Part shown: in pieces, positions 15,429 to 28,372 of the stretch
How the letters are laid out: each line of letters begins with the position of its first letter
How positions within the stretch are numbered: position 1 is the stretch's first letter
Assembly (NCBI GenBank): GCA_944474755.1
Contig: OX104119.1
Location: forward strand, 3,087,075 to 3,151,074
Origin: Limnoperna fortunei
Lineage: Eukaryota; Mollusca; Bivalvia; Mytilida; Modiolidae
Direction: 5' to 3'
DNA: 64,000 bases
Position numbers and translations under genes: made by a program
Notes under the pieces: generated by a model
What the model was told of the DNA's origin: nothing
Seen by the model: the letters and a program-made list of their open reading frames with translations, nothing else
The model's database searches: none

Positions 15429-18290
15429 TCAGTACACAATTATCAAGTATACCGATTGTGTCAAACAACCACCTAACACCGTCAGTACACAATTATCAAG
15501 TATACCGATTGTGTCAAACAACCAACTAACACCGTCAGTACACAATTATCAAGTATACCGATTGTGTCAAACAACCACCTAACACCGTCAGGACACTATT
15601 ATCAAGTATACCGATTGTGTCAAACAACCACCTTACACCGTCAGGACACAATTATCAAGTATACCGATTGTGTCAAACAACCACCTAACGCCGTCAGTAC
15701 ACAATTATCAAGTATACCGATTGTGTCAAATAACCACCTAACACCGTGAGTACACAATTATCAAGTATACCGATTGTGTCAAACAACCACCTAACACCGT
15801 CAGTACACATTTGTTAAGTATACCGATTGTGTCAAACAACCACCTAACACCGTCAGTACACAGTCGTTAAGTATACCGATTATGTCAAACAACCACCTCA
15901 CACCATCGGTACATAATTATCAAGTATACCGATTGTGTCAAACAACCACCTAACATCGTCAGTACACAGTCGTTAAGTATACCGATTGTGTCAAACAACC
16001 ACCTAACACCGTCAGAACACAATTATAAAGTATACCGATTGTGTCAAACAACCACCTAACACCGTCAGAACACAATTATAAAGTATACCGAGTGTGTCAA
16101 ACAACCACCTATTGCCGTCAGTACACAATTATAAAGTATACCGAGTGTGTCAAACAACCACCCAACACCGTCAGTACACAATTATAAAGTATACCGAGTG
16201 TGTCAAACAACCAACTAACACCGTCAGTACACAATTATCAAGTATACCGAAAGTGTCAAACAACCAACTAACACCGTCAGAACACAATTATCAAGTATAC
16301 CGATTGTGTCAAACAACCAACTAACACCGTCAGAACACAATTATCAAGTATACCGATTGTGTCAAACAACCACCTAACACCGTCAGTACACAATTATCAA
16401 GTATACCGAATGTGTCAAACAACCACCTAACACCGTCAGAACACAATTATCAAGTATACCGATTGTGTCAAACAAATACCTAACGCCGTCAGAACACAAT
16501 TATAAAGTATACCGATTGTGTCAAACAACCACCCAACACCGTCAGTACACAATTATCAAGTATACCGATTGTGTCAAACAACCACCTAACGCCATCAGTA
16601 CACAATTATCAAGTATACCGATTGTGTCAAACAACCACCTAACACCGTCAGTACACAATTATAAAGTATACCGATAGTGTCAAACAACCACCTAACGCCG
16701 TCAGTACACAATTATCAAGTATACCGATTGTGTCAAACAACCACCTAACACCATCAGTACACAATTATCAAGTATACCGATTGTGTCAAACAACCACCTA
16801 ACACCGTCAGTACCCAATTATCAAGTATACCGATTGTGTCAAACAACCACCTAACACCATCAGTACACAATTATCAAGTATACCGATTGTGTCAAACAAC
16901 CACCTAACACCGTCAGTACACAATTATCAAGTATACCGATTGTGTCAAACAACCACCTAACACCGTCAGTACACAATTATAAAGTATACCGATTGTGTCA
17001 AACAACCACTGCCAAACAACCACCTAACACCGTCAGTTCACAATTATCAAGCATACCGATTGTGTCAAACAACCAACTAACACCGTCAGTACACAATTAT
17101 CAAGTATATCGAATGTGTCAAACAACCACCTAACACCGTCAGGACACAATTATCAAGTATACCGATTGTGTCAAACAACCACCTTACACCGTCAGTACAC
17201 AATTATCAAGTATACCGATTGTGTCAAACAACCACCTAACACCGTCAGGACACAATTGTTAAGTATGCCGAATGTGTCATACAACCACCTTACACCGTCA
17301 GGACACAATTATCAAGTATACCGATTGTGTCAAACAACAACCTATCACCGTCAGTACACAATTATCAAATATACCGATTGTGTCAAACAACCACCTAACA
17401 CCGTCAGGACACAATTGTTAAGTATACCGATTGTGTCAAACAACCACTTAACGCCGTCAGTACACAATTATCAAGTATACCGAATGTGTCAAACAACCAC
17501 CTAACACCGTCAGTACACAGTCGTTAAGTATACCGATTGTGTCAAACAACCATCTTACACCGTCAGTACACAATTATCAAGTATACCGATTGTGTCAAAC
17601 AACCACCTAACACCGTCAGTACACAATTATCAAGTATGCCGATTGTGTCAAAAAACCACCTAACACCGTCAGTACACAATTATAAAGTATACCGATTGTT
17701 TCAAACAACCACCTAACACCGTCAGTACACAGTCGTTAAGTATACCGATTGTGTCAAACAACCACCTTACACCGTCAGTACACAATTATCAAGTATAACG
17801 ATTGTGTCAAACAACCACCCAACACCGTCAGGACACAATTGTTAAGTATACCGATTGTGTCAAACAACCACTTAACGCCGTCAGTACACAATTATCAAGT
17901 TTACCGAATGTGTCAAACAACCACCTAACACCGTGAGTACAGAATTATCAAGTATACCGATTGTGTCAAAAAACCACCTTACACCGTCAGGACACAATTA
18001 TCAAGTATACCGATTGTGTCGAACAACCACCTAACACCGTCAGTACACAATTATAAAGTATACCGATTGTGTCAAACAACAACCTAACACCGTCAGTACA
18101 CAATTATAAAGTATACCGATTGTGTCAAACAACCACCTAACGCCGTCAGTACACAATTATCAAGTATACCGATTGTGTCAAACAACCACCTAACACCGTG
18201 AGTACACAATTATCAAGTATACCGATTGTGTCAAACAACCACCTAACAACGTCAGTACACATTTGTTAAGTATACCGATTGTGTCAAACA
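15429..18290 (+). repeat. HOR family 2, unit 3
   Basis: Colinear with unit 2 for the markers at 15564, 16094, 16942 and 17115. It contains the 14-bp insertion at 17010. Past the point where unit 2 jumped it continues through ACCTAACAACGTCAG and ACATTTGTTAAG monomers (near 18257), then joins the block resembling 8.46-9.99 kb. Confidence 0.82.
17010..17023 (+). repeat. 14-bp insertion TGCCAAACAACCAC, copy 3
   Basis: Same insertion; 2,664 bp after copy 2. Confidence 0.92.
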
Positions 18291-20663
18291 ACCACCTAAC
18301 ACCGTCAGTACACAGTCGTTAAGTATACCGATTATGTCAAACAACCACCTCACACCATCAGTACATAATTATCAAGTATGCCGATTGTGTCAAACAACCA
18401 CCTAACATCGTCAGTACACAGTCGTTAAGTATACCGATTGTGTCAAACAACCACCTAACACCGTCAGAACACAATTATAAAGTATACCGATTGTGTCAAA
18501 TAACCACCTATTGCCGTCAGTACACAATTATAAAGTATACCGAGTGTGTCAAACAACAACCTAACACCGTCAGTACACAATTATAAAGTATACCGATTGT
18601 GTCAAACAACCACCTAACGCCGTCAATACACAATTATCAAGTATACCGATTGTGTCAAACAACCACCTAACACCGTGAGTACACAATTATCAAGTATACC
18701 GATTGTGTCAAACAACCACCTAACACCGTCAGTACACATTTGTTAAGTATACCGATTGTGTCAAACAACCACCTAACACCGTCAGTACACAGTCGTTAAG
18801 TATACCGATTATGTCAAACAACCACCTTACACCATCAGTACACAATTATCTAGTATACCGATTGTGTCAAACAACCACCTAACATCGTCAGTACACAGTC
18901 GTTAAGTATACCGATTGTGTCAAACAACCACCTAACACCGTCAGAACACAATTATAAAGTATACCGATTGTGTCAAACAACCACCTATTGCCGTCAGTAC
19001 ACAATTATCAAGTATACCGAGTGTGTCAAACAACCAACTAACACCGTCAGTACACAATTATCAAGTATACCGAAAGTGTCAAACAACCAACTAACACCGT
19101 CAGAACACAATTATCAAGTATACCTATTGTGTCAAACAACCACCTATTGCCGTCAGTACACAATTATCAAGTATACCGAATGTGTCAAACAACCACCTAA
19201 CACCGTCAGAACACAATTATCAAGTATACCGATTGTGTCAAACAACCACCTAACACCATCAGTACACAATTATCAAGTATACCGATTGTGTCAAACAACC
19301 ACCTTACACCGTCAGGACACAATTATCAAGTATACCGATTGTGTCAAACAACCAACTAACACCGTCAGTACACAATTATCAAGTATACCGAATGTGTCAA
19401 ACAACCACCTAACACCGTCAGAACACAATTATCAAGTATACCGATTGTGTCAAACAACCACCTAACACCGTCAGTACACAATTATCAAGTATACCGATTG
19501 TGTCAAACAACCAACTAACACCGTCAGTACACAAATATCAAGTATACCGAATGTGTCAAACAACCACCTAACACCGTCAGGACACAATTATCAAGTATAC
19601 CGATTGTGTTAAACAACCACCTTACACCGTCAGTACACATTTATCAAGTATACCGATTGTGTCAAACAACCACCTAACACCGTCAGGACACAATTGTTAA
19701 GTATGCCGAATGTGTCAAACAACCACCTTACACCGTCAGGACACAATTATCAAGTATACCGATTGTGTCAAACAACCACCTATCACCGTCAGTACACAAT
19801 TATCAAGTATACCGATTGTGTCAAACAACCACCTAACACCGTCAGTACACAATTATCAAGTATACCGATTGTGTAACAACCACCTAACACCGTCAGTACA
19901 CAATTTTCAAGTATACCGATTGTGTCAAACAACCACCTAACACCGTCAGTACACAATTATCAAGTATACCGATTGAGAAAAACAACCACCTAACGCCGTC
20001 AGTACACAATTATCAAGTATACTGATTGAGTCAAACAACCACCTAACACCGTGAGTACACAATTATCAAGTATACCGATTGTGTCAAACAACCACCCAAC
20101 ACCGTCAGTACACAATTATCAAGTATACCGATTGTGTCAAACAAATACCTAACGCCGTCAGAACACAATTATAAAGTATACCGATTGTGTCAAACAACCA
20201 CCCAACACCGGCAGTACACAATTATAAAGTATACCGATTGTGTCAAACAACCACCTAACGCCGTCAGTACACAATTATCAAGTATACCGATTGTGTCAAA
20301 CAACCACCTAACACCATCAGTACACAAGTATCAAGTATACCGATTGTGTCAAACAACGACTTAACGCCGTCAGTACACAATTATCAAGTATACCGATTGT
20401 GTCAAACAACCACCTAACACCATCAGTACACAATTATCAAGTATACCGATTGTGTCAAACAACCACCTAACACCGTCAGTACACAAATATAAAGTATACC
20501 GATTGTGTCAAACAACCACCTAACACCATCAGTACACAATTATCAAGTATACCGATTGTGTCAAACAACCACCTAACACCGTCAGTACACAATTATCAAG
20601 TATACCGATTGTGTCAAACAACCAACTAACACCGTCAGTACACAATTATCAAGTATACCGATT
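18291..20663 (+). repeat. Second copy of the 8.46-9.99 kb block
   Basis: See 8456-9994. It contains the longest open frame of the window (18917-19465), which is only the chance loss of the repeat's TAA in consecutive 159-nt registers (CTATTGCC, CCAACTAAC phase, CTTACACC variants). It differs from the upstream copy by four additional monomers and by scattered single substitutions. Confidence 0.78.
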
Positions 20664-23221
20664 GTGTCAAACAACCACCTAACACCGTCAGGACACTATT
20701 ATCAAGTATACCGATTGTGTCAAACAACCACCTTACACCGTCAGGACACAATTATCAAGTATACCGATTGTGTCAAACAACCACCTATTGCCGTCAGTAC
20801 ACAATTATCAGGTATGCCGAATGTGTCAAACAACCACCTAACACCGTCAGTACACAATTATCAAGTACACCGATTGTGTCAAACAACCACCTAACGCCGT
20901 CAGTACACAATTATCAAGTATACCGATTGTGTCAAATAACCACCTAACACCGTGAGTACACAATTATCAAGTATACCGATTGTGTCAAACAACCACCTAA
21001 CACCGTCAGTACACATTTGTTAAGTATACCGATTGTGTCAAACAACCACCTAACACCGTCAGTACACAGTCGTTAAGTATACCGATTATGTCAAACAACC
21101 ACCTCACACCATCGGTACATAATTATCAAGTATACCGATTGTGTCAAACAACCACCTAACATCGTCAGTACACAGTCGTTAAGTATACCGATTGTGTCAA
21201 ACAACCACCTAACACCGTCAGAACACAATTATAAAGTATACCGATTGTGTCAAACAACCACCTAACACCGTCAGAACACAATTATAAAGTATACCGAGTG
21301 TGTCAAACAACCACCTATTGCCGTCAGTACACAATTATAAAGTATACCGAGTGTGTCAAACAACCACCCAACACCGTCAGTACACAATTATAAAGTATAC
21401 CGAGTGTGTCAAACAACCAACTAACACCGTCAGTACACAATTATCAAGTATACCGAAAGTGTCAAACAACCAACTAACACCGTCAGAACAGCATTATCAA
21501 GTATACCGATTGTGTCAAACAACCAACTAACACCGTCAGAACACAATTATCAAGTATACCGATTGTGTCAAACAACCACCTATTGCCGTCAGTACACAAT
21601 TATCAAGTATACCGAATGTGTCAAACAACCACCTAACACCGTCAGAACACAATTATCAAGTATACCGATTGTGTCAAACAAATACCTAACGCCGTCAGAA
21701 CACAATTATAAAGTATACCGATTGTGTCAAACAACCACCCAACACCGTCAGTACACAATTATAAAGTATACCGATTGCGTCAAACAACCACCTAACGCCA
21801 TCAGTACACAATTATCAAGTATACCGATTGTGTCAAACAACCACCTAACACCGTCAGTACACAATTATAAAGTATACCGATTGTGTCAAACAACCACCTA
21901 ACGCCGTCAGTACACAATTATCAAGTATACCGATTGTGTCAAACAACCACCTAACACCATCAGTACACAATTATCAAGTATACCGATTGTGTCAAACAAC
22001 CACCTAACACCGTCAGTACCCAATTATCAAGTATACCGATTGTGTCAAACAACCACCTAACACCATCAGTACACAATTATCAAGTATACCGATTGTGTCA
22101 AACAACCACCTAACACCGTCAGTACACAATTATCAAGTATACCGATTGTGTCAAACAACCACCTAACACCGTCAGTACACAATTATAAAGTATACCGATT
22201 GTGTCAAACAACCACTGCCAAACAACCACCTAACACCGTCAGTTCACAATTATCAAGCATACCGATTGTGTCAAACAACCAACTAACACCGTCAGTACAC
22301 AATTATCAAGTATATCGAATGTGTCAAACAACCACCTAACACCGTCAGGACACAATTATCAAGTATACCGATTGTGTCAAACAACCACCTTACACCGTCA
22401 GTACACAATTATTAAGTATACCGATTGTGTCAAACAACCACCTAACACCGTCAGGACACAATTATCAAGTATACCGATTGTGTCAAACAACCACCTAACA
22501 CCGTCAGGACACAATTGTTAAGTATACCGATTGTGTCAAACAACCACCTAACACCGTCAGGACACAATTGTTAAGTATGCCGAATGTGTCATACAACCAC
22601 CTTACACCGTCAGGACACAATTATCAAGTATACCGATTGTGTCAAACAACCACCTATCACCGTCAGTACACAATTATCAAGTATACCGATTGTGTCAAAC
22701 AACCACCTAACACCGTCAGGACACAATTGTTAAGTATACCGATTGTGTCAAACAACCACTTAACGCCGTCAGTACACAATTATCAAGTATACCGAATGTG
22801 TCAAACAACCACCTAACACCGTCAGTACACAATTATCAAGTATACCGATTGTGTCAAACAACCACCCAACACCGTCAGTACACAATTATCAAGTATACCG
22901 ATTGTGTCAAACAACCACTTAACGCCGTCAGTACACAATTATCAAGTATACCGATTGTGTCAAACAACCACCTAACACCATCAGTACACAATTATCAAGT
23001 ATACCGATTGTGTCAAACAACCACCTAACACCGTCAGTACACAATTATAAAGTATACCGATTGTGTCAAACAACCACCTAACACCATCAGTACACAATTA
23101 TCAAGTATACCGATTGTGTCAAACAACCACCTAACACGGTCAGTACACAATTATCAAGTATACCGATTGTGTCAAACAACCAACTAACACCGTCAGTACA
23201 CAATTATCAAGTATACCGATT
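20664..23221 (+). repeat. HOR family 2, unit 4 (2,558 bp)
   Basis: The GGACACTATTATC monomer near 20692 recurs 2,558 bp later (48 x 53 plus 14). The 14-bp insertion is at 22216, which is 5,206 bp after the unit 3 copy: 98 x 53 plus 14 minus the 2-base deletion near 19874. The unit has a private CTATTGCC...ATCAGGTATGCCG variant near 20790-20820 that is repeated in unit 5 near 23348-23378, so units 4 and 5 are sisters. Confidence 0.85.
22216..22229 (+). repeat. 14-bp insertion TGCCAAACAACCAC, copy 4
   Basis: Same insertion; 5,206 bp after copy 3. Confidence 0.92.
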
Positions 23222-25592
23222 GTGTCAAACAACCACCTAACACCGTCAGGACACTATTATCAAGTATACCGATTGTGTCAAACAACCACCTTACACCGTC
23301 AGGACACAATTATCAAGTATACCGATTGTGTCAAACAACCACCTATTGCCGTCAGTACACAATTATCAGGTATGCCGAATGTGTCAAACAACCACCTAAC
23401 ACCGTCAGTACACAATTATCAAGTATACCGATTGTGTCAAACAACCACCTAACGCCGTCAGTACACAATTATCAAGTATACCGATTGTGTCAAATAACCA
23501 CCTAACACCGTGAGTACAATTATCAAGTATACCGATTGTGTCAAACAACCACCTAACACCGTCAGTACACATTTGTTAAGTATACCGATTGTGTCAAACA
23601 ACCACCTAACACCGTCAGTACACAGTCGTTAAGTATACCGATTATGTCAAACAACCACCTCACACCATTGGTACATAATTATCAAGTATACCGATTGTGT
23701 CAAACAACCACCTAACATCGTCAGTACACAATTATAAAGTATACCGATTGTGTCAAACAACCACCTAACACCGTCAGAACACAATTATAAAGTATACCGA
23801 GTGTGTCAAACAACCACCTATTGCCGTCAGTACACAATTATAAAGTATACCGAGTGTGTCAAACAACCACCCAACACCGTCAGTACACAATTATAAAGTA
23901 TACCGAGTGTGTCAAACAACCAACTAACACCGTCAGTACACAATTATCAAGTATACCGAAAGTGTCAAACAACCAACTAACACCGTCAGAACACAATTAT
24001 CAAGTATACCGATTGTGTCAAACAACCACCTATTGCCGTCAGTACACAATTATCAAGTATACCGAATGTGTCAAACAACCACCTAACACCGTCAGAACAC
24101 AATTATCAAGTATACCGATTGTGTCAAACAAATACCTAACGCCGTCAGAACACAATTATAAAGTATACCGATTGTGTCAAACAACCACCCAACACCGTCA
24201 GTACACAATTATAAAGTATACCGATTGTGTCAAACAACCACCTAACGCCATCAGTACACAATTATCAAGTATACCGATTGTGTCAAACAACCACCTAACA
24301 CCGTCAGTACACAATTATAAAGTATACCGATTGTGTCAAACAACCACCTAACGCCGTCAGTACACAATTATCAAGTATACCGATTGTGTCAAACAACCAA
24401 ATAACACCATCAGTACAAAATTATCAAGTATACCGATTGTGTCAAACAACCACCTAACACCGTCAGTACCCAATTATCAAGTATACCGATTGTGTCAAAC
24501 AACCACCTAACACCATCAGTACACAATTATCAAGTATACCGATTGTGTCAAACAACCACCTAACACCGTCAGTACACAATTATCAAGTATACCGATTGTG
24601 TCAAACAACCACCTAACACCGTCAGTACACAATTATAAAGTATACCGATTGTGTCAAACAACCACTGCCAAACAACCACCTAACACCGTCAGTTCACAAT
24701 TATCAAGCATACCGATTGTGTCAAACAACCAACTAACACCGTCAGTACACAATTATCAAGTATATCGAATGTGTCAAACAACCACCTAACACCGTCAGGA
24801 CACAATTATCAAGTATACCGATTGTGTCAAACAACCACCTTACACCGTCAGTACACAATTATCAAGTATACCGATTGTGTCAAACAACCACCTAACACCG
24901 TCAGGACACAATTGTTAAGTATGACGAATATGTCATACAACCACCTTACACCGTCAGGACACAATTATCAAGTATACCGATTGTGTCAAACAACCACCTA
25001 TCACCGTCAGTACACAATTATCAAGTATACCGATTGTGTCAAACAACCACCTAACACCGTCAGGACACAATTGTTAAGTATACCGATTGTGTCAAACAAC
25101 CACTCAACGCCGTCAGTACACAATTATCAAGTATACCGAATGTGTCAAACAACCACCTAACACCGTCAGTACACAGTCGTTAAGTATACCGATTGTGTCA
25201 AACAACCATCTTACACCGTCAGTACACAATTATCAAGTATACCGATTGTGTCAAACAACCACCTAACACCGTCAGTACACAATTATCAAGTATGCCGATT
25301 GTGTCAAAAAACCACCTAACACCGTCAGTACACAATTATAAAGTATACCGATTGTTTCAAACAACCACCTAACACCGTCAGTACACAGTCGTTAAGTATA
25401 CCGATTGTGTCAAACAACCACCTTACACCGTCAGTACACAATTATCAAGTATACCGATTGTGTCAAACAACCACCCAACACCGTCAGGACACAATTGTTA
25501 AGTATACCGATTGTGTCAAACAACCACTTAACGCCGTCAGTACACAATTATCAAGTTTACCGAATGTGTCAAACAACCACCTAACACCGTGA
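23222..25592 (+). repeat. HOR family 2, unit 5
   Basis: Sister of unit 4. The 14-bp insertion at 24666 lies 2,450 bp after the unit 4 copy, which is 46 x 53 plus 14 minus a 2-base deletion near 23514 (GAGTACAATTATC). The part 24598-25592 is again found at about 33735-34729, at an offset of 9,137 bp. Confidence 0.83.
24666..24679 (+). repeat. 14-bp insertion TGCCAAACAACCAC, copy 5
   Basis: Same insertion; 2,450 bp after copy 4. Confidence 0.92.
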
Positions 25593-28372
25593 GTACACAA
25601 TTATCAAGTATACCGATTGTGTCAAACAACCACCTTACACCGCCAGGACACAATTATCAAGTATACCGATTGTGTCGAACAACCACCTAACACCGTCAGT
25701 ACACAATTATAAAGTATACCGATTGTGTCAAACAACAACCTAACACCGTCAGTACACAATTATAAAGTATACCGATTGTGTCAAACAACCACCTAACGCC
25801 GTCAGTACACAATTATCAAGTATACCGATTGTGTCAAACAACCACCTAACACCGTGAGTACACAATTATCAAGTATACCGATTGTGTCAAACAACCACCT
25901 AACACCGTCAGTACACATTTGTTAAGTATACCGATTGTGTCAAACAACCACCTAACACCGTCAGTACACAGTCGTTAAGTATACCGATTATGTCAAACAA
26001 CCACCTCACACCATCAGTACATAATTATCAAGTATGCCGATTGTGTCAAGCAACCACCTAACATCGTCAGTACACAGTCGTTAAGTATACCGATTGTGTC
26101 AAACAACAACCTAACACCGTCAGAACACAATTATAAAGTATACCGATTGTGTCAAACAACCACCTATTGCCGTCAGTACACAATTATAAAGTATACCGAG
26201 TGTGTCAAACAACAACCTAACACCGTCAGTACACAATTATAAAGTATACCGATTGTGTCAAACAACCACCTAACGCCGTCAGTACACAATTATCAAGTAT
26301 ACCGATTGTGTCAAACAACCACCTAACACCGTGAGAACACAATTATCAAGTATACCGATTGTGTCAAACAACCACCTAACACCGTCAGTACACATTTGTT
26401 AAGTATACCGATTGTGTCAAACAACCACCTAACACCGTCAGTACACAGTCGTTAAGTATACCGATTATGTCAAACAACCACCTTACACCATCAGTACACA
26501 ATTATCAAGTATACCGATTGTGTCAAACAACCACCTAACATCGTCAGTACACAGTCGTTAAGTATACCGATTGTGTCAAACAACCACCTAACACCGTCAG
26601 AACACAATTATAAAGTATACCGATTGTGTCAAACAACTACCTATTGCCGTCAGTACACAATTATCAAGTATACCGAGTGTGTCAAACAACCAACTAACAC
26701 CGTCAGTACACAATTATCAAGTATACCGAAAGTGTCAAACAACCAACTAACACCGTCAGAACACAATTATCAAGTATACCTATTGTGTCAAACAACCACC
26801 TATTGCCGTCAGTACACAATTATCAAGTATACCGAATGTGTCAAACAACCACCTAACACCGTCAGAACACAATTATCAAGTATACCGATTGTGTCAAACA
26901 ACCACCTAACACCGTCAGTACACAATTATCAAGTATACCGATTGTGTCAAACAACCACTTAACGCCGTCAGTACACAATTATCAAGTTTACCGAATGTGT
27001 CAAACAACCACCTAACACCGTGAGTACACAATTATCAAGTATACCGATTGTGTCAAACAACCACCTTACACCGTCAGGACACAATTATCAAGTATACCGA
27101 TTGTGTCGAACAACCACCTAACACCGTCAGTACACAATTATAAAGTATACCGATTGTGTCAAACAACAACCTAACACCGTCAGTACACAATTATAAAGTA
27201 TACCGATTGTGTCAAACAACCACCTAACGCCGTCAGTACACAATTATCAAGTATACCGATTGTGTCAAACAACCACCTAACACCGTGAGTACACAATTAT
27301 CAAAGTATACCGATTGTGTCAAACAACCACCTAACACCGTCAGTACACATTTGTTAAGTATACCGATTGTGTCAAACAACCACCTAACACCGTCAGTACA
27401 CAGTCGTTAAGTATACCGATTATGTCAAACAACCACCTCACACCATCAGTACATAATTATCAAGTATGCCGATTGTGTCAAACAACCACCTAACATCGTC
27501 AGTACACAGTCGTTAAGTATACCGATTGTGTCAAACAACCACCTAACACCGTCAGAACACAATTATAAAGTATACCGATTGTGTCAAACAACCACCTATT
27601 GCCGTCAGTACACAATTATAAAGTATACCGAGTGTGTCAAACAACAACCTAACACCGTCAGTACACAATTATAAAGTATACAGATTGTGTCAAACAACCA
27701 CCTAACGCCGTCAGTACACAATTATCAAGTATACCGATTGTGTCAAACAACCACCTAACACCGTGAGAACACAATTATCAAGTATACCGATTGTGTCAAA
27801 CAACCACCTAACACCGTCAGTACACATTTGTTAAGTATACCGATTGTGTCAAACAACCACCTAACACCGTCAGTACACAGTCGTTAAGTATACCGATTAT
27901 GTCAAACAACCACCTTACACCATCAGTACACAATTATCAAGTATACCGATTGTGTCAAACAACCACCTAACATCGTCAGTACACAGTCGTTAAGTATACC
28001 GATTGTGTCAAACAACCACCTAACACCGTCAGAACACAATTATAAAGTATACCGATTGTGTCAAACAACCACCTATTGCCGTCAGTACACAATTATCAAG
28101 TATACCGAGTGTGTCAAACAACCAACTAACACCGTCAGTACACAATTATCAAGTATACCGAAAGTGTCAAACAACCAACTAACACCGTCAGAACACAATT
28201 ATCAAGTATACCTATTGTGTCAAACAACCACCTATTGCCGTCAGTACACAATTATCAAGTATACCGAATGTGTCAAACAACCACCTAACACCGTCAGAAC
28301 ACAATTATCAAGTATACCGATTGTGTCAAACAACCACCTAACACCGTCAGTACACAATTATCAAGTATACCG
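25510..28372 (+). repeat. Tandem pair of 27-monomer units (1,431 and 1,432 bp)
   Basis: 25510-26940 is repeated by 26941-28372. 27 x 53 is 1,431; the extra base in the second unit is the A in ATCAAAGTATACC near 27304. Both begin with the CACTTAACGCC monomer followed by the rare AAGTTTACCGAATG monomer (near 25555 and 26986), and both contain the ordered series GTCGAACAACC, ACATTTGTTAAG, ACAGTCGTTAAG, GATTATGTC and ATCATGCCG-like variants. Nearly identical copies suggest a recent duplication. Confidence 0.88.

Noticed and set aside
18917..19465. Longest open frame (182 codons), with similar 129- and 76-codon frames throughout the + strand
   Set aside because: They have 53-residue periodicity in all three frames, GTG or TTG starts inside the repeat, and ends at the repeat's own TAA. 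They share sequence with non-open copies elsewhere and show no codon-level constraint. They are satellite sequence, not genes.
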